From an uncultured Prevotella sp. (GTDB lineage: Bacteria; Bacteroidota; Bacteroidia; Bacteroidales; Bacteroidaceae): a DNA stretch of 9,049 bases. A program made the translations under genes and the position numbers. Below are positions 7,011 through 9,049 of the stretch, in pieces. The DNA lies in NCBI GenBank assembly GCA_905234355.1, contig CAJOHP010000084.1, forward strand, positions 1 through 9,049. Reading direction: 5' to 3'. How positions within the stretch are numbered: the stretch's first letter is position 1; each line of letters starts with the position of its first letter. Below the pieces are notes generated by a model. That model was not told the DNA's origin and searched no databases. It saw only the letters and a program-made list of their open reading frames with translations.

Positions 7011-8023
7011 AGCTGAACCGCACGTCGAGGCCCACTTGCAGGGGATTGGCCTGCTGGGCGAAATACTGCAGCCGGCCTGTTGCACGGTTGTCGAAGGCGA
7101 AGGTGCTGTAGCGTGTGTCGGTGAGGTTGCGCCCCCAGAAGCTAACGGTCACAGGACTCATGTCGAGGTCGACGTGTGCACCGAGTGTGGCGTAGAGCGA
7201 CTCGCTGTAGCTGTTGGCCTCGTCCCAGTAGGTCCGTCCGCGACCTGCCACGTTGAGTCCCACGACGACGGAGTGCAGCAGCGCATCGTCGGCCACGCCG
7301 ATGCGGTAGTCGGCATGGGCACTGAAGGTGTGGTCAGGCACAAACGGCACGTGATTGTTCTTATAGCTCACCAGCACGTTAGAGCCTGTGGCTGCGTCGG
7401 CCACGCTGTCGTTGTACTCCTTGAAGACGGCGCGGGTGAATCCGTAGCCCACGGCCCAGATGAGGCGGTTGTCGAAGAAACTGCCCCTCAGGGCGGCCTC
7501 TATGCCGCAGCTGCTGCTCTTGCCTGCGTTGACCATCATGCGGCCATAGCCGTAGTCTGCGGCCATGACCGACAGCTGCTGGTTGCGTATCTGCATGTAG
7601 TAGCCCGAGAGGTCGAGCTGCAGGCGTCTGTCGAGCAGGTTGAGGTGGGTGCCCAGTTCGTAGTTCCAGCTCTCTTCGGGCTTGTAGCTGATGGTGTGGG
7701 CTATGCCTTCGAGTGCGGCAGCGTCTGGCACGATGCCGAGGGGCTGTCCGCCGCTGTAGGACCGGGAGGCCTGGCGTATCTGCGTGCTGAAGATGTCGGA
7801 GAACATCTGTATGTTGTAGCCTCCGGCTCTGTAGCCCTTGCTCACCACGGCGTAGATGTTGCTGCCCTGCTGGCCTACGCGCCAGGTGAGTGCCGCCTTG
7901 GGCAGCAGCTGCTGGTGGGTGTTGTGCAGCTTGTCGGCAAAGGATGAGGTGATGAGGTAGGCTATCTCCGTGGGCATCATCGCGCCGGGGGCGGCGCCGG
8001 GCCTGCGGTCGGTGACCATCATC
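7000..8023 (-). pseudogene. TonB-dependent receptor, beta-barrel half only (5' truncated)
   Basis: The minus strand reads about 340 residues of an outer-membrane TonB-dependent receptor barrel. Landmarks include LLPKAALTW, then NIYAVVSKGYRAGGYNIQMF (typical of Bacteroidetes receptors), SWNYELGTHLNLLDRRLQLD, PFVPDHTFSAHADYRI, WGRNLTDTRYSTFAF and the closing strand PLQVGLDVRFSFSK, which ends in an aromatic strand as receptors do before the stop. Missing are the signal peptide, TonB box, plug domain and first barrel strands, roughly 300-400 residues compared with the usual size. The frame stays open past the break to 8157, but there it is only antisense to the GH35 fragment. The true break lies near 8024, with about 60 bases of doubt on the receptor side. 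The lost 5' end probably survives as the signal-peptide stub at 8945-9010. A functional receptor is very unlikely. Confidence 0.8.
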
Positions 8024-8938
8024 GAGACGCTGGCACCCATGGAGGCCTCATTCCCAGCCTCGCAGGACCTGAAGCGCGGCGAAGACACGGCATTGCGCTG
8101 GGCGGTGCGCAGCATCAGCGAAAAGCAGGGGACCTCCGGCTTCATCTTCATCAACAACTACGAGCGCTTCTGCCAGTTGTCGGCCAAGAAAAACGTACAG
8201 TTGTCGGCCTGTGGCGTCACACTGCCCCGCTTGACCATCCCCAGCGGCTGCATGGCCATCTTCCCGGTCAATATCGACGGCATCCGCTATGCCACGGCAC
8301 AACTGGTGGCACGGCGCGACGGCAAGACTTACATGATGCAGATTCCGGGCATCCCTACGACCATCGCCATGACGAACGGCAAGACGCTGAAGAACGTGAA
8401 GCCCCGCGGCACCGACAAGCCCGTCTATGGCAACCTCTACCTGCTCACCCAGCCAGAGGCCGAACAGCTGTTCCTGACTCCTCCCTCATCCATCAGCCAT
8501 CAGACATCATCCATCAGCCATCATCCATCAGCCATCCTCACTTGGACCAAGGTCAAGGATGCCGGTGCTTTGCGTACCATCGTAAAGGGCAAGGCCAAGG
8601 TGGCCGCGGCACCCTCAGAACAAGACTGGCAACAGGCTGCTGTCTATAGCATCAGCCTGCCAGGTGACTCCACATGGCGCACTCCTCACGCTATGCTCCT
8701 CACCATCAACTATCGTGGCGACTGCGCTAGGCTCTATGCCAACGGTCGTCTCATAGCCGACAACTTCTACTATGGTCGTCCTTTCCTCTATGGTCTCTGG
8801 CGCCTGCCTGATGACTGCACCGAACTGGAGCTACGCATCCTGCCCTTGCAGCCAGACGCACCTATCTACCTGCCCCGCGAAGCCAATAAGACCTCAGGAG
8901 AGCAGGTAAACAGCATAGAAATCAAAGATTGTCGTTAG
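8024..8938 (+). pseudogene. C-terminal fragment of a second GH35 beta-galactosidase
   Basis: About 304 codons matching residues 391-677 of the intact upstream GH35, about three quarters identical in protein by eye. The first clear matches are MEASFPASQDLKRGED (Met at 8039) and FINNYERFCQLS. The last are YGRPFLYGLWRLP and LPREANKTSGEQ. Homology stops abruptly upstream of about 8024, and the whole catalytic barrel with both glutamates is absent. The open frame extends back to an ATG at 7970, but that stretch is antisense to the receptor and matches nothing in GH35. No promoter is seen. Two differences from the intact copy are a 3-residue insertion after AVRS and a low-complexity linker encoded by a 7-bp tandem repeat. 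The divergence argues against a fresh tandem duplication and for an older paralogue or a copy from a relative. It cannot be an active galactosidase alone. Confidence 0.82.
8486..8534 (+). repeat. Seven-unit heptanucleotide tandem repeat inside the GH35 fragment
   Basis: The stretch divides into seven 7-base units: TCATCCA, TCAGCCA, TCAGACA, TCATCCA, TCAGCCA, TCATCCA, TCAGCCA, followed by a decayed TCCTCAC. It encodes a Ser/His/Ile-rich linker (SSISHQTSSISHHPSAI) where the intact paralogue has an unrelated non-repetitive loop. Because 7 is not a multiple of 3, gain or loss of one unit would shift the reading frame. Confidence 0.9.
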
Positions 8939-8944
8939 TCCCGC

Positions 8945-9010
8945 TTACTGCACTGCCACCTGAGCCAATAGTAACAGGCACATCGTCAAAAGGGAATTAA
9001 TCTTTTTCAT
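8945..9010 (-). pseudogene. Signal-peptide stub, probable 5' end of the broken receptor gene
   Basis: From an ATG at 9010 the minus strand encodes MKKINSLLTMCLLLLAQVAVQ and then TAA, 21 codons. This is a textbook signal peptide (KK start, hydrophobic core, AxVxA-like end) with nothing attached. It has a close -7 box 18 bases upstream, so it was a real gene start. It lies only 6 bases from the stop of the GH35 fragment, on the opposite strand. The barrel half of a TonB-dependent receptor continues on the same strand about 920 bases further on. I infer this is that receptor's start, but any exported protein could have begun this way. No lipobox cysteine is present at the end. A deliberate 21-residue peptide gene is possible but less likely. 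Confidence 0.55.
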
Positions 9011-9028
9011 TGGTACTCAATTTGCTCA

Positions 9029-9036
9029 CAAAGGTA
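9029..9036 (-). promoter_or_regulatory. -7 box of the promoter for the signal-peptide stub
   Basis: Minus-strand TACCTTTG is identical to the -7 box of the strong glycerate kinase promoter. It lies 18 bases before the ATG at 9010. The matching -33 box would fall beyond the window edge, so only half the promoter can be checked. Confidence 0.55.
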
Positions 9037-9049
9037 CAAATTATTTCTG

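Noticed and set aside
7036..7947. Plus-strand open frame of 303 codons between the two GH35 segments
   Set aside because: It is antisense to recognisable receptor barrel sequence and shows only a shadow composition with no family features.
8486..8534. Short CRISPR-like array
   Set aside because: Units are only 7 bases, contiguous and without spacers, and lie in frame in a coding region. It is a simple tandem repeat.
8010..8960. Invertible DNA switch around the GH35 fragment
   Set aside because: I compared the sequence around 8010-8030 with the reverse complement of 8925-8950 and found no inverted repeats that a recombinase could use. No recombinase gene is present in the window.

Overview
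The window looks like a chromosomal segment from a Bacteroidales bacterium, most likely a Prevotella-type gut or rumen species. Four signs support this. Promoter boxes match the Bacteroidetes consensus (TTTG near -33, TAnnTTTG near -7). Start codons lack Shine-Dalgarno sequences and sit behind short A-rich leaders. The secreted enzymes belong to families common in that group. One protein ends in the short 'DLQGR...GLYI.NGKKV' tail often seen on secreted proteins of these organisms. Genes are GC-rich and intergenic regions AT-rich. No rRNA, tRNA, CRISPR array, transposase or integrase was seen.

Layout. On the minus strand, 1-1352 holds most of a secreted GH128-type beta-glucanase whose 3' end lies outside the window. 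Behind it, 1467-2543 encodes a cytoplasmic type-1 glycerate kinase with its own terminator and a strong upstream promoter. A 368-base divergent intergenic region (2544-2911) carries promoters in both directions and a perfect 9-bp inverted repeat. On the plus strand follow a secreted CE1/LpqC-like esterase with an Ig-like and a carbohydrate-binding-like module (2912-4672) and a secreted GH35 beta-galactosidase (4977-7010). Three extracytoplasmic carbohydrate-active enzymes together suggest plant or microbial polysaccharide breakdown. No SusC/SusD pair is visible, so this is not a classical polysaccharide utilisation locus within these limits.

The right end (7000-9010) is rearranged. The beta-barrel half of a TonB-dependent receptor lies on the minus strand, tail to tail with the GH35 gene and overlapping it by 11 bases. 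Its upstream half is missing. In its place, in opposite orientation, sits the C-terminal part of a second GH35 gene (8024-8938), about three quarters identical in protein to the C-terminal part of the intact one. Just beyond it, on the minus strand again, are a promoter, a start codon and a 21-codon signal peptide that runs straight into a stop (8945-9010). The simplest reading is that a receptor gene originally starting at 9010 had its N-terminal half replaced by a foreign or paralogous GH35 fragment, leaving three broken pieces. The GH35 fragment also carries a run of seven 7-bp tandem repeats (8486-8534) whose length is not a multiple of three.
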